Part shown: piece after piece, positions 37,394 to 46,789 of the stretch
Position numbering within the stretch: the first letter of the stretch is position 1
Layout of the letters: the number at the start of each line of letters is the position of its first letter
From: Bacteroidota bacterium
GTDB taxonomy: Bacteria > Bacteroidota > Bacteroidia > AKYH767-A > 2013-40CM-41-45
Assembly (NCBI GenBank): GCA_016711505.1
Contig: JADJSV010000019.1
Location: 1-64,000, forward strand
Length of the DNA stretch: 64,000 bases
Direction: 5' to 3'
Position numbers and translations under genes: made by a program
The notes under the pieces: model-generated
The model's database searches: none
What the model saw: the letters and a program-made list of their open reading frames with translations, nothing else
Told to the model about the DNA's origin: nothing

Positions 37394-38532
37394 AATTCCC
37401 AATGAAAATATATATAATAATTACCTCAGTGATTTTCTTGCTTGCATGTGGCAGGAGTGAAGAAAAATCCCAGACGGAAAACGTGAATGATTCTGTTCCG
37501 GAGATGATAAAATTAACGGATGCACAATTAAAGTCATCAGATATTAAAATCGGTACTATTCAACAAAGTAACATAGCTTCAATTATAAAAGTGAATGGAA
37601 AAATTGATGTGCCACCGCAGAATATGGTTTCTGTCAGTATGCCTTTAGGCGGATATCTTAAATCCACAAAATTACTCCCTGGTATGCATTTGAACAAAGG
37701 CGAAGTGATAGCTACAATGGAAGATCAGCGTTACATTGAATTGCAACAGGAGTTTCTTACAACTCAGTCGGAATTGACTTTTGCAGAAGCAGAATTCAAC
37801 AGACAGCGTGAGTTAAACCAAAACAAATCTACAAGCGATAAACTTTTTCAAAGATCGGAAATGGAATATCAGACGAAAAAGATTTCATTGAATGCTCTAT
37901 CGGAAAAGTTGAAGTTGATCGGACTTAATCCTGAAACTCTGGGAAAGAACGGCATTTCAAAAACGATCAATATTTATTCGCCTATCGATGGCTTTGTTTC
38001 AAAAGTCAATGTCAATATAGGAAAGTTTGTAAGTCCGACTGACATTTTATTTGAATTGGTAAATCCGACCGACATTCACCTCAATCTATTTGTTTTCGAA
38101 AAAGATCTCGAGAAAATTTCAATCGGTCAAAAACTTGTTGCTTTTACCAACAACAAACCAAATGAGAAACATCCGTGCGAGATTATTTTGATCAGCAAAG
38201 ATCTTTCTGCCGACCGGACAGCGGAAGTTCATTGTCATTTTGAAGATTACGACAAAACACTTTTACCTGGAATGTATATGAATGCAGAGATTGAAGTAAA
38301 GAGTCACAAAACATATGTGGTAAGTGAAGATGCTGTTGTGAATTTCGAAGGGAAGAACTATGTATTCATTGCACTATCACCTTCAGAATTCAAAATGACA
38401 GAAGTTGAATTGGGCGTTCAGGAAAGAAATATGCTGGAAATCATCAATGGTGAAAGTTTGAAAGATGCACAGATCGTTTTGCAAAATGCATATACGTTAC
38501 TGATGGTAGCAAAGAATAAATCGGAGGATTAG
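37390..38532 (+). CDS. czcB: RND efflux periplasmic adaptor lipoprotein
   Basis: A 380-residue membrane-fusion protein linking the RND pump to the outer-membrane channel. It has a lipoprotein signal with lipobox FLLAC (about Cys20). Domains in order are a membrane-proximal strand (IKVNGKIDVPPQN), lipoyl half (SMPLGGYLKSTKLLPGMHLNKGE), coiled hairpin (FAEAEFNRQRELNQN, LNALSEKLKLIGL), second lipoyl half (IYSPIDGFVSKVNVNIGKFV) and beta-barrel (NLFVFEKDLEKISIGQKL). The ATG overlaps the restored stop of the czcA fusion gene, so translation is probably coupled. A tandem repeat array begins immediately at its stop. Confidence 0.9.
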   Translation: MKFPMKIYIIITSVIFLLACGRSEEKSQTENVNDSVPEMIKLTDAQLKSSDIKIGTIQQSNIASIIKVNGKIDVPPQNMVSVSMPLGGYLKSTKLLPGMHLNKGEVIATMEDQRYIELQQEFLTTQSELTFAEAEFNRQRELNQNKSTSDKLFQRSEMEYQTKKISLNALSEKLKLIGLNPETLGKNGISKTINIYSPIDGFVSKVNVNIGKFVSPTDILFELVNPTDIHLNLFVFEKDLEKISIGQKLVAFTNNKPNEKHPCEIILISKDLSADRTAEVHCHFEDYDKTLLPGMYMNAEIEVKSHKTYVVSEDAVVNFEGKNYVFIALSPSEFKMTEVELGVQERNMLEIINGESLKDAQIVLQNAYTLLMVAKNKSED

Positions 38533-39190
38533 AATTTCTGCGGTTTTTCTGCGTATTCTGCGTAAGTCTGCGGGAAATAAATACATTAATTTCCCGCAGC
38601 TGCAGCTTAATATTTCCCGCAGATTTGCGCAGAATCCGCAGAGATCTCTTCGAGATAAATTATTAATTTCTCCTTTATTCCGTAGGAATTTCTGCGGTTT
38701 TTCTGCGTATTCTGCGCAAGTCTGCGGGAAATAAATACTGCTTAATATTTCCCGCAGACTTACGCAGAAAACGCACAGAATCCGCAGAGATCTCTTCGAG
38801 ATAAATAATTTATTTCTCCTTCATTCCGTAGGAATTTCTGCGGTTTTTCTGCGTATTCTGCGCAAGTCTGCGGGAAATAAATACTGCTTAATATTTCCCG
38901 CAGACTTGCGCAGAATACGCAGAGAATCCGCAGAGATCTCTTCGAGATAAATAATTTATTTCTCCTTCATTCCGTAGGAATTTCTGCGGTTTTTCTGCGT
39001 ATTCTGCGCAAGTCTGCGGGAAATAAATACTGCTTAATATTTCCCGCAGATTTGCGCAGAATCCGCAGAGAATCCGCAGAGAATCCGCTGAGATCTCTTC
39101 GAGATAAATAATTTATTTCTCCTTCATTCCGTAAAAATTTCTGCGGTTTTTCTGCGTATTCTGCGCAACTCTGCGGGAAATAAATTTTGT
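38532..39190. repeat. Tandem array of ~150-bp double-hairpin units
   Basis: Four full units begin at 38532, 38686, 38832 and 38978 (periods 154, 146, 146, then 157 bp), with a fifth partial unit from about 39135. Each unit has TTTCTGCGG / CTGCGTATTCTGCG / TCTGCGGGAAAT on the left arm and the complement on the right (ATTTCCCGCAG, TTGCGCAGAA, CCGCAGA), around AAATACTGCTTAAT. A second small palindrome follows (GAGATAAATAATTTATTTCTC region). No spacers are present, so it is not CRISPR. It starts at the czcB stop and fills 38532-39190; 39191-39303 is the osmC leader. Confidence 0.93.
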
Positions 39191-39243
39191 GGTATATTCT
39201 GCTGAAAAACTAACAATTATCACATGTCTTTTCTTTCCACTGT

Positions 39244-39251
39244 GACTTTTG
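39244..39251 (+). promoter_or_regulatory. Possible -7 box of osmC-like gene
   Basis: GACTTTTG, one base off TAnnTTTG, lies 52 bp before the ATG and is embedded in ACTTTTGTTACC, a 12-mer also found at the proS promoter (55166-55177). The shared block beyond the -7 box is notable. Confidence 0.35.
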
Positions 39252-39303
39252 TTACCGTTCCTGACATTCATAAAGCTGACCTTTACATTCAAATCTTAAT
39301 ATT

Positions 39304-39741
39304 ATGAACGAACATTTGTATAATGTCGATTTAAAATGGGTGTCAGACAGAAATGGAATCATTTCATCTCCTGAACTTGATCTTGCATTCAATGTAGCGA
39401 CCCCGCCACAATTTCCAAAAGGGATTCCTGGCATCTGGTCGCCGGAACATTTACTGACTGCTGCTGTCGTGAGTTGTTTTATGACAACATTTTTGGCGAT
39501 CGCTGAAAATTCGAAGCTTGAGTATTCAGCGTTCTCATGCACTTCTTCCGGAAAGTTAGAACAAATCGAAGGTAAGTTTCTGATGACGGAAATTACTCTG
39601 AATCCTGTTTTGACTTTAAACAACTCAGCAGATACTGAAAGAGCAGAACGAATACTCGTTAAATCTGAAGCTGCTTGCCTTATTTCAAATTCGATAAAGT
39701 CGAAAATTATCCTGAATACTTCGATTTTGGCAGCCGTTTAA
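39304..39741 (+). CDS. OsmC/Ohr-family thiol peroxidase-like protein
   Basis: A 145-residue cytoplasmic protein. The family reduces organic peroxides through two cysteines. Here Cys58 lies in the helix SPEHLLTAAVVSCFMTTF and Cys125 in SEAACLISNSI, which are the two expected positions. The N-terminal strand NVDLKWVSDRNGIISS and GIWSPEHLLT are typical of the OsmC subgroup. The size is normal. It stands alone between two copies of the hairpin repeat, with a promoter-like box 52 bp upstream. Confidence 0.88.
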   Translation: MNEHLYNVDLKWVSDRNGIISSPELDLAFNVATPPQFPKGIPGIWSPEHLLTAAVVSCFMTTFLAIAENSKLEYSAFSCTSSGKLEQIEGKFLMTEITLNPVLTLNNSADTERAERILVKSEAACLISNSIKSKIILNTSILAAV

Positions 39742-39802
39742 GTATTGCAGATTTTCTAGTCTGACAAAACTTGACTAACTTGGTCTTTATAATTAAAAAA
39801 TT

Positions 39803-39991
39803 ATGAAACAGAGACCAAGAAGAATAATGCTTGCTATACTTCTCATTGTTACGATTGGTAATTATACCAGAATTATCGGTGATAAGGATGTGCGCGCAGT
39901 TGAAGTACTTTCAATTTTTATTATGGGTGTGCTTTCTGCGATTTTATTCGTAGATATTCTGAGGACCAGAAAACAAAAAGAGAAAGAATGA
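39803..39991 (+). CDS. Small membrane protein
   Basis: A 62-residue protein with two hydrophobic segments (RIMLAILLIVTIGNYTRI and VEVLSIFIMGVLSAILFVDIL) and a strongly basic C-terminus (RTRKQKEKE). It has 61 bp from the OsmC gene and could be co-transcribed. No family is recognised. It is short but the residue pattern (two helices, charged ends) is coding-like. Confidence 0.55.
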   Translation: MKQRPRRIMLAILLIVTIGNYTRIIGDKDVRAVEVLSIFIMGVLSAILFVDILRTRKQKEKE

Positions 39992-40033
39992 TAAAAATTA
40001 GAAAAGCAATTGTTTGAATTTCTACTTTTTTCT

Positions 40034-40300
40034 CTGTGTATTTTCTGTGGATTCTGCGCAAAATGAGGTAAATAAATTCTGCTTAATATTTCCCGCAGAC
40101 TTGCGCAGAATCCGCAAAAAATCCGCAGAGATCTCTTCGAGATAATATGTTTGATTAATTTAATTTCTACAAACAAACTTCTCAAGTCTAACAATAAATT
40201 TATTCTATTTAATTCCGTAGGAATTTCTGCGAATTTTCTGCGTATTCTGCGCAAGTCTGCGGGAAACAAATACTGCTTACTATTTCCTGCAGTATTGCAC
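40034..40300. repeat. Diverged copy of the 150-bp hairpin unit
   Basis: The left part (40034-40145) contains TTCTGTGGATTCTGCGC, TATTTCCCGCAGACTTGCGCAG and GATCTCTTCGAGATAA. A gap of about 60 unrelated bases follows, then 40214-40300 has TTCCGTAGGAATTTCTGCG and the TCTGCGGGAAACAAATACTGC core. It is a degraded member of the array at 38532 and, with it, brackets the osmC-like gene and the small membrane gene. The rest of 39992-40319 holds no gene. Confidence 0.85.
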
Positions 40301-40319
40301 TGTATTTCAGTAGAGAATA

Positions 40320-41063
40320 CTACAATTTCTTCAACTCAAATTCCGCCCCATCAAAAACCCCATAAGTAAAATACTGAATCCAGTCTCCTAAATTTATATA
40401 TCTGCTACTATCAATTTTAATATCCAAAGGCAGATGTCGGTGTCCGAAGATCAGGTAATCAAAATGTTTTTTTGCAAGAATTTCTTTTGAATAGATAACA
40501 AGCCATTCTTTTTCTTCGCCTAAAAATTTCTCATCAGTAGTACCGGTTGCAATTCTGCTCTTCTTTGAAAAGTAATTTGCTATTCCAATTCCGAAATTCG
40601 GATGCAATCTTGCGAAGAGCCATTGACAAACTTTACTTGCAAAAACCTTTTTAATGAATTTGTATCCATGATCACCCGGACCAAGTCCGTCGCCGTGGCC
40701 AATGTAAAACGCTTTACCGTTGTAAGAAATTTCAATTGGAGCGCGGTAAATGATGACGTTAAGTTCTTTCTCCAGATAATCAAACGTCCACATATCATGA
40801 TTGCCGGTGAAGTAGTGGATCTTAATTCCTGAGTCACTCAGTTCAGCGAGTTTTCCTAACAATCGTACATATCCGCGGGGAACTACAGTTCGGTACTCAA
40901 ACCAGAAATCAAATACATCGCCAAGCAGATATAATTCTTCAGCATCAGCTTTGATGCTATCAAGCCACTTTACGATCTTGTGTTCACGCTCAAGACTCTT
41001 CTCATACGTTGGAACGCCTAGATGGAAGTCTGATGCAAAATATATTTTTTTACCCGGTTTCAC
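40320..41063 (-). CDS. lpxH: UDP-2,3-diacylglucosamine diphosphatase
   Basis: A 247-residue metallophosphoesterase that cleaves UDP-2,3-diacylglucosamine to lipid X in lipid A synthesis, peripheral to the inner membrane. Metal-binding motifs are SDFHLG (start), LLGDVFDFW, FTGNHDMW, HGDGLG and GHRHLP. The start is GTG at 41063, overlapping the stop of the M1 peptidase gene as GTGA, so translation is coupled. A lipid A partner, lpxK, lies on the same strand 6 kb upstream. No truncation or frame problem is seen. Confidence 0.92.
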   Translation of the reverse strand: MKPGKKIYFASDFHLGVPTYEKSLEREHKIVKWLDSIKADAEELYLLGDVFDFWFEYRTVVPRGYVRLLGKLAELSDSGIKIHYFTGNHDMWTFDYLEKELNVIIYRAPIEISYNGKAFYIGHGDGLGPGDHGYKFIKKVFASKVCQWLFARLHPNFGIGIANYFSKKSRIATGTTDEKFLGEEKEWLVIYSKEILAKKHFDYLIFGHRHLPLDIKIDSSRYINLGDWIQYFTYGVFDGAEFELKKL

Positions 41064-44000
41064 TGTTTGAATGTGGTGCGAATATACTTTAAAGGATTGA
41101 GATTTTGTAAATGCAATTCAAACCTTATCAGATCCGAAGTATTATAATTTCTCTGGTCAACAACGTATTTTATATCACGCGAATAAGCAAATGGAAGGTA
41201 GACGCTTAAAACATCTTTCATGACCGTTAATTCAACACCAAGTTCCCATGATATTCCGTAATTTTCATCTCCACCGATTTTATTTGCATCATTAAAGGTT
41301 CCGATATTTGCATAAAGACGGAAAGGAATCAGGCCAGGTAGAGTAGTAGAGGCATTCAAACCAACCATCCATTGATCAGCTTTTCTGTAAAATTGAGTTG
41401 GCGCTGTAAAGCCTGCTCCATTCCTGATAAACTGATGCGAAAAAAGTCCTGTTGTTTCAGTTCGACCTAAGAAGATATCATTATACAAATAATCTCCGGA
41501 ACCGGCTGTGCCGCTAAGATTGTATCTGTAATCAACATCAGGTTTATTATTTACATCGTTAAGAGAAATATATCCGCCGAAAAATCGCGTAAAAATTCCT
41601 TTCCCCTTTTTACCGTATGAGTAAAATTGCTTTAACTCAACATAAGCTTTGAAAAAATCTTCATTGTATTCCGCAGCTATTCTCTGACTCCCGGCATCTA
41701 ATTCATTTGAATTTATCCTTCGGTACTCTCCTTTGAGATAATTGTAATCAAACTCTTTTGGAGCATAAGTATATACATACCCGGGACCTTGTGGAATATT
41801 TTCTTCAGCTACATCTCTTCTTACAAAGACATTTCGGAGTTCAAATTCTTTAGTAATATTTTTCTGTGGGTGAGGTCTTTGAAATGAAAAAATTATTCTT
41901 GTATCGGACTTAGTAAAATTCAGGAAGTAAGTATTTTCTGCACCGGTCACTTGATTGAGTATCACATCTTTTTCGTAAGCGTAATGTCCGATCGTTTCCT
42001 GGATTGTTATTTTTTGAATCTGTTTATTTTTTCTGTAAATATGATATCTGAAGTCTGCTCCACCGGTCAGATCTTTTGTTCCGGCTGCATACATTGGCAT
42101 TACTGCAAATTCAAATGGCTTTTCATGAAAAGTTACGTTATGTAAAACTATACCACCCATGACTGAATTGTAATTATTAAAACCTATAACAGGTGCATAA
42201 AACAATTGAGTTCTTTCCGGGTCTTCAACTGCTGTCAGAAACTTTAGACTTAACTTTTCTGATTTTTTAAACAGACCGCAACTCTTAATGGTATTATTTT
42301 TTCTGTCAAGTTCCGGAATGATCTTATTTGCATCAATTCGAAAAACATCGCCTGTACTGAATGGAACATCAATAATTTTTCTGCCGGAAAATCCTTCAAC
42401 AAGAACTGAATTTTTTATTTCACCGTTTTGAATTGTGTTTATCCATATCGGACTTTCAACTTCACCTTGATTTGATAATGTAAGTGTTGCAGTGTCACTA
42501 CGTGTTTTGACCGAGCAAATTGAATAGTCGATTGCTTTGTTTGACCGCATCAGATCGTCAAAGAACCATTTCAGATCTTTTCCCGTTTCTGTTTCAAATG
42601 TATTTTTCAGATCGCCCGGATCCGGATGTTTGAATTTCCAGTCTGTATAAAAGCGTTGCATTGATCTGTCAAAAGTTTCATCGCCAAGATATACTTTCAG
42701 ATAATCGAAGCTTAATGTTGTTTTGTAGTAAACTATATTGCCATAATTAGATCTTGAAAAATTTTGCGCGTATTGGTCCGGTGCAACGTCGGTATGGCGT
42801 CTTATAGCAGATAAATACCTTTCGTATTGAATTTGTTTGTGATTTACTTTCTCAAGATTCAGGATCTTTCTGAATTTGCCATAAGTGTATACCGGCTCTT
42901 GTTGCTTTTCTTTGTCGTTTGCAAATTTTGTGTAAATATATCTGGTCTCGTAAAAGTTTGTAATTCCTTCATCCATCCAGGGATGTTTCCTTTCGTTGAT
43001 TCCAAAAAGTCCATAGAACCAATTGTGAAATATTTCATGTGCTATCGTTACGTCAAGTTCAAATGCAGAACCATAATTTCCAATCGCTGTGATCATCGGA
43101 TATTCCATTCCACTTCCTGATGCATCGGTAACATCCACAGCTGTAAAGGAGGAGTACGGATATTCGCCAACCCAATCTGACATATATTTTATAGAACTCG
43201 AAATATATTCAGGTGCTTTTTTCCAGAAAGCTGCTTCAGCATTTGTGAAGAAAGACCATGTAGTTATTTTTCGTTTACTGCCTGATAATTCCACTTCACC
43301 TTTAATAACATGCCAGCGTTTATCTGCAAACCATGCGAAGTCATGGATATTGTTTTGCTTATAGTGCAACGTCTTCATTTCTTTCGAAGAAACAGGAAAA
43401 GACATGTCTGTGGGAAAATCTGAAAGAGCCATTGTTTGCTTAGACTTTTCTTCAAGCCATGTATTTTCTGATTCACCATTAATCAGCTCGCCCGTTGCAC
43501 CAACAACATAATTAGCCGGTAAAGTAATGGTGACATCGAACGATCCGAATTCGGAATAATATTCACCTTTATCAAGATAACTGAAGTAGTTCCAGCCGTT
43601 TTTGTCATACACAGCCGGTTTCGGATACCATTGTGTTATAAAATACGCCTGTTCATTATGTCCAAGCCTTGATAAAACAGCAGAAGGAATTTTTACTTTG
43701 AACGGAGTAGAAATTGTAATACTCGCACCGGGCAAAAGTGGTTCCGCTAATTTTATTTTGCAGATGTCAATTGTGTCCTGAAGCAACTGCCACTCAAGTT
43801 TTATTGTTCCGGTTTTGAAATCCAGTGAATCGATAGATCCAAGATCTTTTTCCTCTGCTTCAAGCATATATTCGGCTCCGACATTGTAAAGCTCCTTTGC
43901 AAGAGTTGTAGAAGTATTTTTGTATGCATTTGGATAAAGATGAAAATACAATTCCTGAAGCGGCACTGGTGAATTGTTGGTGTAAGTTATTTCCTCAAAC

Positions 44001-44131
44001 CCACGTAATTCATGAGTAACATCATTTAGGGTGACTTGAATTTTATAATCAACTTTTTGCTGGAAATAATTGCTGGAGTGTAACTGATTGATGAAAAGAA
44101 ATAAAAATAAATGAGTTAAAATTAATTTCAT
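41060..44131 (-). CDS. M1-family zinc metallopeptidase (secreted)
   Basis: A 1023-residue peptidase with a signal peptide (LFLFLFINQLHSS) for export. The N-terminal domain (about 25-210) is the M1 beta-saddle. The catalytic domain has SGMEYPM (the GxMEN-like exopeptidase position) and the zinc site HEIFHNW (residues about 364-368) with the distal Glu in WMDEGITNF. The C-terminal 500 residues are beta-rich (RPHPQKN, SGDYLYNDIFLGR, WMVGLNASTTLP) and resemble an outer-membrane beta-barrel, as in M1 proteins of some Bacteroidota, so the peptidase may be surface anchored. The gene ends by overlapping lpxH. Confidence 0.88.
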   Translation of the reverse strand: MKLILTHLFLFLFINQLHSSNYFQQKVDYKIQVTLNDVTHELRGFEEITYTNNSPVPLQELYFHLYPNAYKNTSTTLAKELYNVGAEYMLEAEEKDLGSIDSLDFKTGTIKLEWQLLQDTIDICKIKLAEPLLPGASITISTPFKVKIPSAVLSRLGHNEQAYFITQWYPKPAVYDKNGWNYFSYLDKGEYYSEFGSFDVTITLPANYVVGATGELINGESENTWLEEKSKQTMALSDFPTDMSFPVSSKEMKTLHYKQNNIHDFAWFADKRWHVIKGEVELSGSKRKITTWSFFTNAEAAFWKKAPEYISSSIKYMSDWVGEYPYSSFTAVDVTDASGSGMEYPMITAIGNYGSAFELDVTIAHEIFHNWFYGLFGINERKHPWMDEGITNFYETRYIYTKFANDKEKQQEPVYTYGKFRKILNLEKVNHKQIQYERYLSAIRRHTDVAPDQYAQNFSRSNYGNIVYYKTTLSFDYLKVYLGDETFDRSMQRFYTDWKFKHPDPGDLKNTFETETGKDLKWFFDDLMRSNKAIDYSICSVKTRSDTATLTLSNQGEVESPIWINTIQNGEIKNSVLVEGFSGRKIIDVPFSTGDVFRIDANKIIPELDRKNNTIKSCGLFKKSEKLSLKFLTAVEDPERTQLFYAPVIGFNNYNSVMGGIVLHNVTFHEKPFEFAVMPMYAAGTKDLTGGADFRYHIYRKNKQIQKITIQETIGHYAYEKDVILNQVTGAENTYFLNFTKSDTRIIFSFQRPHPQKNITKEFELRNVFVRRDVAEENIPQGPGYVYTYAPKEFDYNYLKGEYRRINSNELDAGSQRIAAEYNEDFFKAYVELKQFYSYGKKGKGIFTRFFGGYISLNDVNNKPDVDYRYNLSGTAGSGDYLYNDIFLGRTETTGLFSHQFIRNGAGFTAPTQFYRKADQWMVGLNASTTLPGLIPFRLYANIGTFNDANKIGGDENYGISWELGVELTVMKDVLSVYLPFAYSRDIKYVVDQRNYNTSDLIRFELHLQNLNPLKYIRTTFKQ

Positions 44132-44145
44132 CTAATCAGAATATA

Positions 44146-45255
44146 TTATTTACTTGAATTGATCGCCAGACTTACTTTGTCATACAGGTCATGACCTTTT
44201 ATTCCTTTTGCTATGATCTTTCCTTCACGGTCAATCAGAATGTTGAATGGAATTGCCTGAACCTGGTATTGCTTAACGACAGGACTTTCCCAACGTAAAA
44301 GGTCGCTTACCTGGATCCATTTTATTTTATCACGAATGACAGCTTCATTCCAGGCTTCAATATTGTTGTCAAGTGAGATTCCATATATCTCAAAATCCTT
44401 TCCTTTTAATTTTTCATAAGCAGCAACAATATCGGGATTTTCAATTCTGCAAGGCGCACACCAGCTGGCCCAGAAATCGATCAACACAACTTTGCCTTTC
44501 AGTGAAGAAAGACTAACAGGTTTGCCTTCGAAATTATTTAAAGTAATTTCAGGCGCCATGCTTCCTGCAGGAAGTACATTCAATTCGCCAATTAGCGTTG
44601 TGAAATCTGCTACGTATTTATTTTTCGGATAGATTGAAATTAATTTTGCCTGTAATTCCTGCAAAAGACCAAGCTCTGATTGCTGGTTCACAAATTTTGT
44701 TGCAGAAAGTGAAACAATGGAATTCAGATTTTGCCGGATAAAGTTTTTTGCAAATTCTTCCATTGTCATTGCATAATATTCCTGAAGATAGGAGCCAATT
44801 GAATCGGCAACAACTGGATTTTGATTTCTGATCTCTACATATAATGTATTCAAAGAATCGCTTAGAGTTTTATCGTAGCTTCTCAAAATACGAAGCAAGT
44901 CCGAATCTTTAGAACCTTTTACCTTGTAACTTGCCTCAAGATTTTTTGCATCAGCATCAACCGTCACACTTTCGCCTGCTTTCAGTACAAGAAAAATAAT
45001 GTTGACACTATCAGTCCGGAGAATATAATAATCAGTCTCACCGGCAGGATTTTTCAGAGTAAAGTTACCTCTCTTGTCAACCTTACTTGAATCCAGATTC
45101 TGATCTCCGGTTTCAGTGATCTGTTGTAAAAAAACATATTCACCATTGAAGTTATTTAATTTGCCCGAAATTGTTCCGTTCTTGTTACTGTTCGAACAAC
45201 CAATAGCAAATACAATTATCGCACATAGGTGCAACTGTGTGAATATATTTTTCAT
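44146..45255 (-). CDS. TlpA/ResA-like thiol:disulfide oxidoreductase lipoprotein with DUF4369 domain
   Basis: A 369-residue lipoprotein: the lipobox is FAIGC (Cys20) after a signal segment. Residues about 25-115 are a beta-rich DUF4369 domain (NGTISGKLNNFNGEYVFLQQI). A helical linker follows, and residues about 230-369 are a thioredoxin fold with the redox motif WASWCAPC and the cis-Pro (QAIPFNIL). It should work in the periplasm on disulfides, commonly linked to cytochrome or stress functions. It is 14 bp upstream of the M1 peptidase gene and probably co-transcribed. Confidence 0.9.
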   Translation of the reverse strand: MKNIFTQLHLCAIIVFAIGCSNSNKNGTISGKLNNFNGEYVFLQQITETGDQNLDSSKVDKRGNFTLKNPAGETDYYILRTDSVNIIFLVLKAGESVTVDADAKNLEASYKVKGSKDSDLLRILRSYDKTLSDSLNTLYVEIRNQNPVVADSIGSYLQEYYAMTMEEFAKNFIRQNLNSIVSLSATKFVNQQSELGLLQELQAKLISIYPKNKYVADFTTLIGELNVLPAGSMAPEITLNNFEGKPVSLSSLKGKVVLIDFWASWCAPCRIENPDIVAAYEKLKGKDFEIYGISLDNNIEAWNEAVIRDKIKWIQVSDLLRWESPVVKQYQVQAIPFNILIDREGKIIAKGIKGHDLYDKVSLAINSSK

Positions 45256-45276
45256 ATCCTGACTTTGAACTTTAAT

Positions 45277-46674
45277 TTACTTATTTCCGATTGTCACAAC
45301 CTTTGCACCACTGCTTTTCTGACCTTTTACAGAAACCGTATATACGCCTGCTGCGATATTGTCAAGAGCAACTTTGTTTACAGAATTTTTCTCTGCGATC
45401 TTTGTTGTTACAATTTTTCCGTTTGCATCGATAAGTGAAATGATTTGATCAGAGTCATTACCGGAAATAGATATGTTCAATTCGTTTATTGCGGGATTCG
45501 GGTACACAGTAAATCCTGCATCGGAACTAATTTCATTTATATTAGTTGGTAATCCTGAAACATCCAGAATAAATAATCCGAGTTGCATATCACTGGCTAA
45601 AATATTTCCACTTGGCAATTTTGTGTAAGCAGCCCAACATCCCTGATAAGCCGGTTGCGGATACGTTCCGGCCGCATTCTGTGGATGGGTATCGAAGTAT
45701 CCTACTTCAACTGGTGTCTCTGGAATTGTAATATCATAAACATATAATCCGTCCTGATATGCTGCCATGTAAAGCAGATTGCCTTCTACATACGGATTGT
45801 GTGGAGTGCAACCCGGATTTGAATTCATTGTACTCAGAACTGTGGGGTTGCTGATATCACTTACGTCTACAATACTCCATGGCATACCATCAGGTACTTC
45901 ATCGCACATATATAAGTACTGATGATCAGGAGAAAGCTCGCTGCTGTGATTGTATCTTTGTGTCGGAAAATTTGTTAATGAACCCAAATTGACAAATTGA
46001 TTCAGCAATTCGTCAAATTTGAAAATATACAAGCCCTGATAACCACAGCTTGCATATACTGTATCATTGGAAACGAACATATCGTGAACATGATTCACTG
46101 ATGGGAAGTCATCTGACAGACGTCTTATCAATGTCGGTAATTCCGGATTTGAAAGAGAATAGACATTCATACTTGAAAAACCACCCGGTCCGCCGGTAAC
46201 TGATGCAACATAAAGTTTATTGCCTTCAATGAATAATGTATGTGCATTATTGAAAATAGAATCGCTGTCATAAAAAACATGTGCTGAGTCAGGCAATGTA
46301 GAAAGGTCAGCGATCTGTAAGCTGTTATTTCCACCATCATCACTGATTATGTAAAGATAATTTCCGAATGTTTTGTATTCATGCCAGATCGCATCCGTTT
46401 GACGATGTGGAATATAATCTGTTTGGATCGGATTCGTTGGATCAGTAACATCTAATATATATGTTCCCGCTGTCGATCCGATCACACCGTACTCATGAAG
46501 TGTAGTTGGATGTACCCATCCCCAGCAAGCCTGGTACCGGATTCCATATACAGGTTCAGCAGCAACAGTGGTGTCATCGAAATGTCCAAGTAAACCGATA
46601 TTCTGAAATGTAAATTGTGCGTTTGATGCAAGACTGAACAGTAATGCAATTGTAAACAGAGGAATTTTTTTCAT
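45277..46674 (-). CDS. Choice-of-anchor B family secreted protein with T9SS domain
   Basis: A 465-residue secreted protein. The signal peptide ends at about residue 19 (FSLASNAQF). The body (about 20-370) contains LVIVD-like beta-propeller repeats: GTYILDVTDPTNP, SLQIADLSTLPDS, GLYIFKFDE, SIVDVSDISNP, GLYVYDITIPETP and GLFILDVSGLP. This is the choice-of-anchor B pattern. The C-terminal 80 residues are a type A T9SS sorting domain (FTVYPNPAINELNI to GAKVVTIGNK). It lies directly upstream of the TlpA-like gene by 21 bp. Confidence 0.85.
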   Translation of the reverse strand: MKKIPLFTIALLFSLASNAQFTFQNIGLLGHFDDTTVAAEPVYGIRYQACWGWVHPTTLHEYGVIGSTAGTYILDVTDPTNPIQTDYIPHRQTDAIWHEYKTFGNYLYIISDDGGNNSLQIADLSTLPDSAHVFYDSDSIFNNAHTLFIEGNKLYVASVTGGPGGFSSMNVYSLSNPELPTLIRRLSDDFPSVNHVHDMFVSNDTVYASCGYQGLYIFKFDELLNQFVNLGSLTNFPTQRYNHSSELSPDHQYLYMCDEVPDGMPWSIVDVSDISNPTVLSTMNSNPGCTPHNPYVEGNLLYMAAYQDGLYVYDITIPETPVEVGYFDTHPQNAAGTYPQPAYQGCWAAYTKLPSGNILASDMQLGLFILDVSGLPTNINEISSDAGFTVYPNPAINELNISISGNDSDQIISLIDANGKIVTTKIAEKNSVNKVALDNIAAGVYTVSVKGQKSSGAKVVTIGNK

Positions 46675-46789
46675 TTAATCTAAGGATGTAAGGATTTTAT
46701 AATTATTGATTGTACGAAGATAACGATACTCGGCGAGAGTTTCAAATCGCTTGCAAAGTGCGATCTGAACTACAAATAACTTTTTCGAT

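Noticed and set aside
38532..39190. Possible CRISPR array
   Set aside because: Units are contiguous and about 150 bp long, with no unique spacers and no cas genes nearby.
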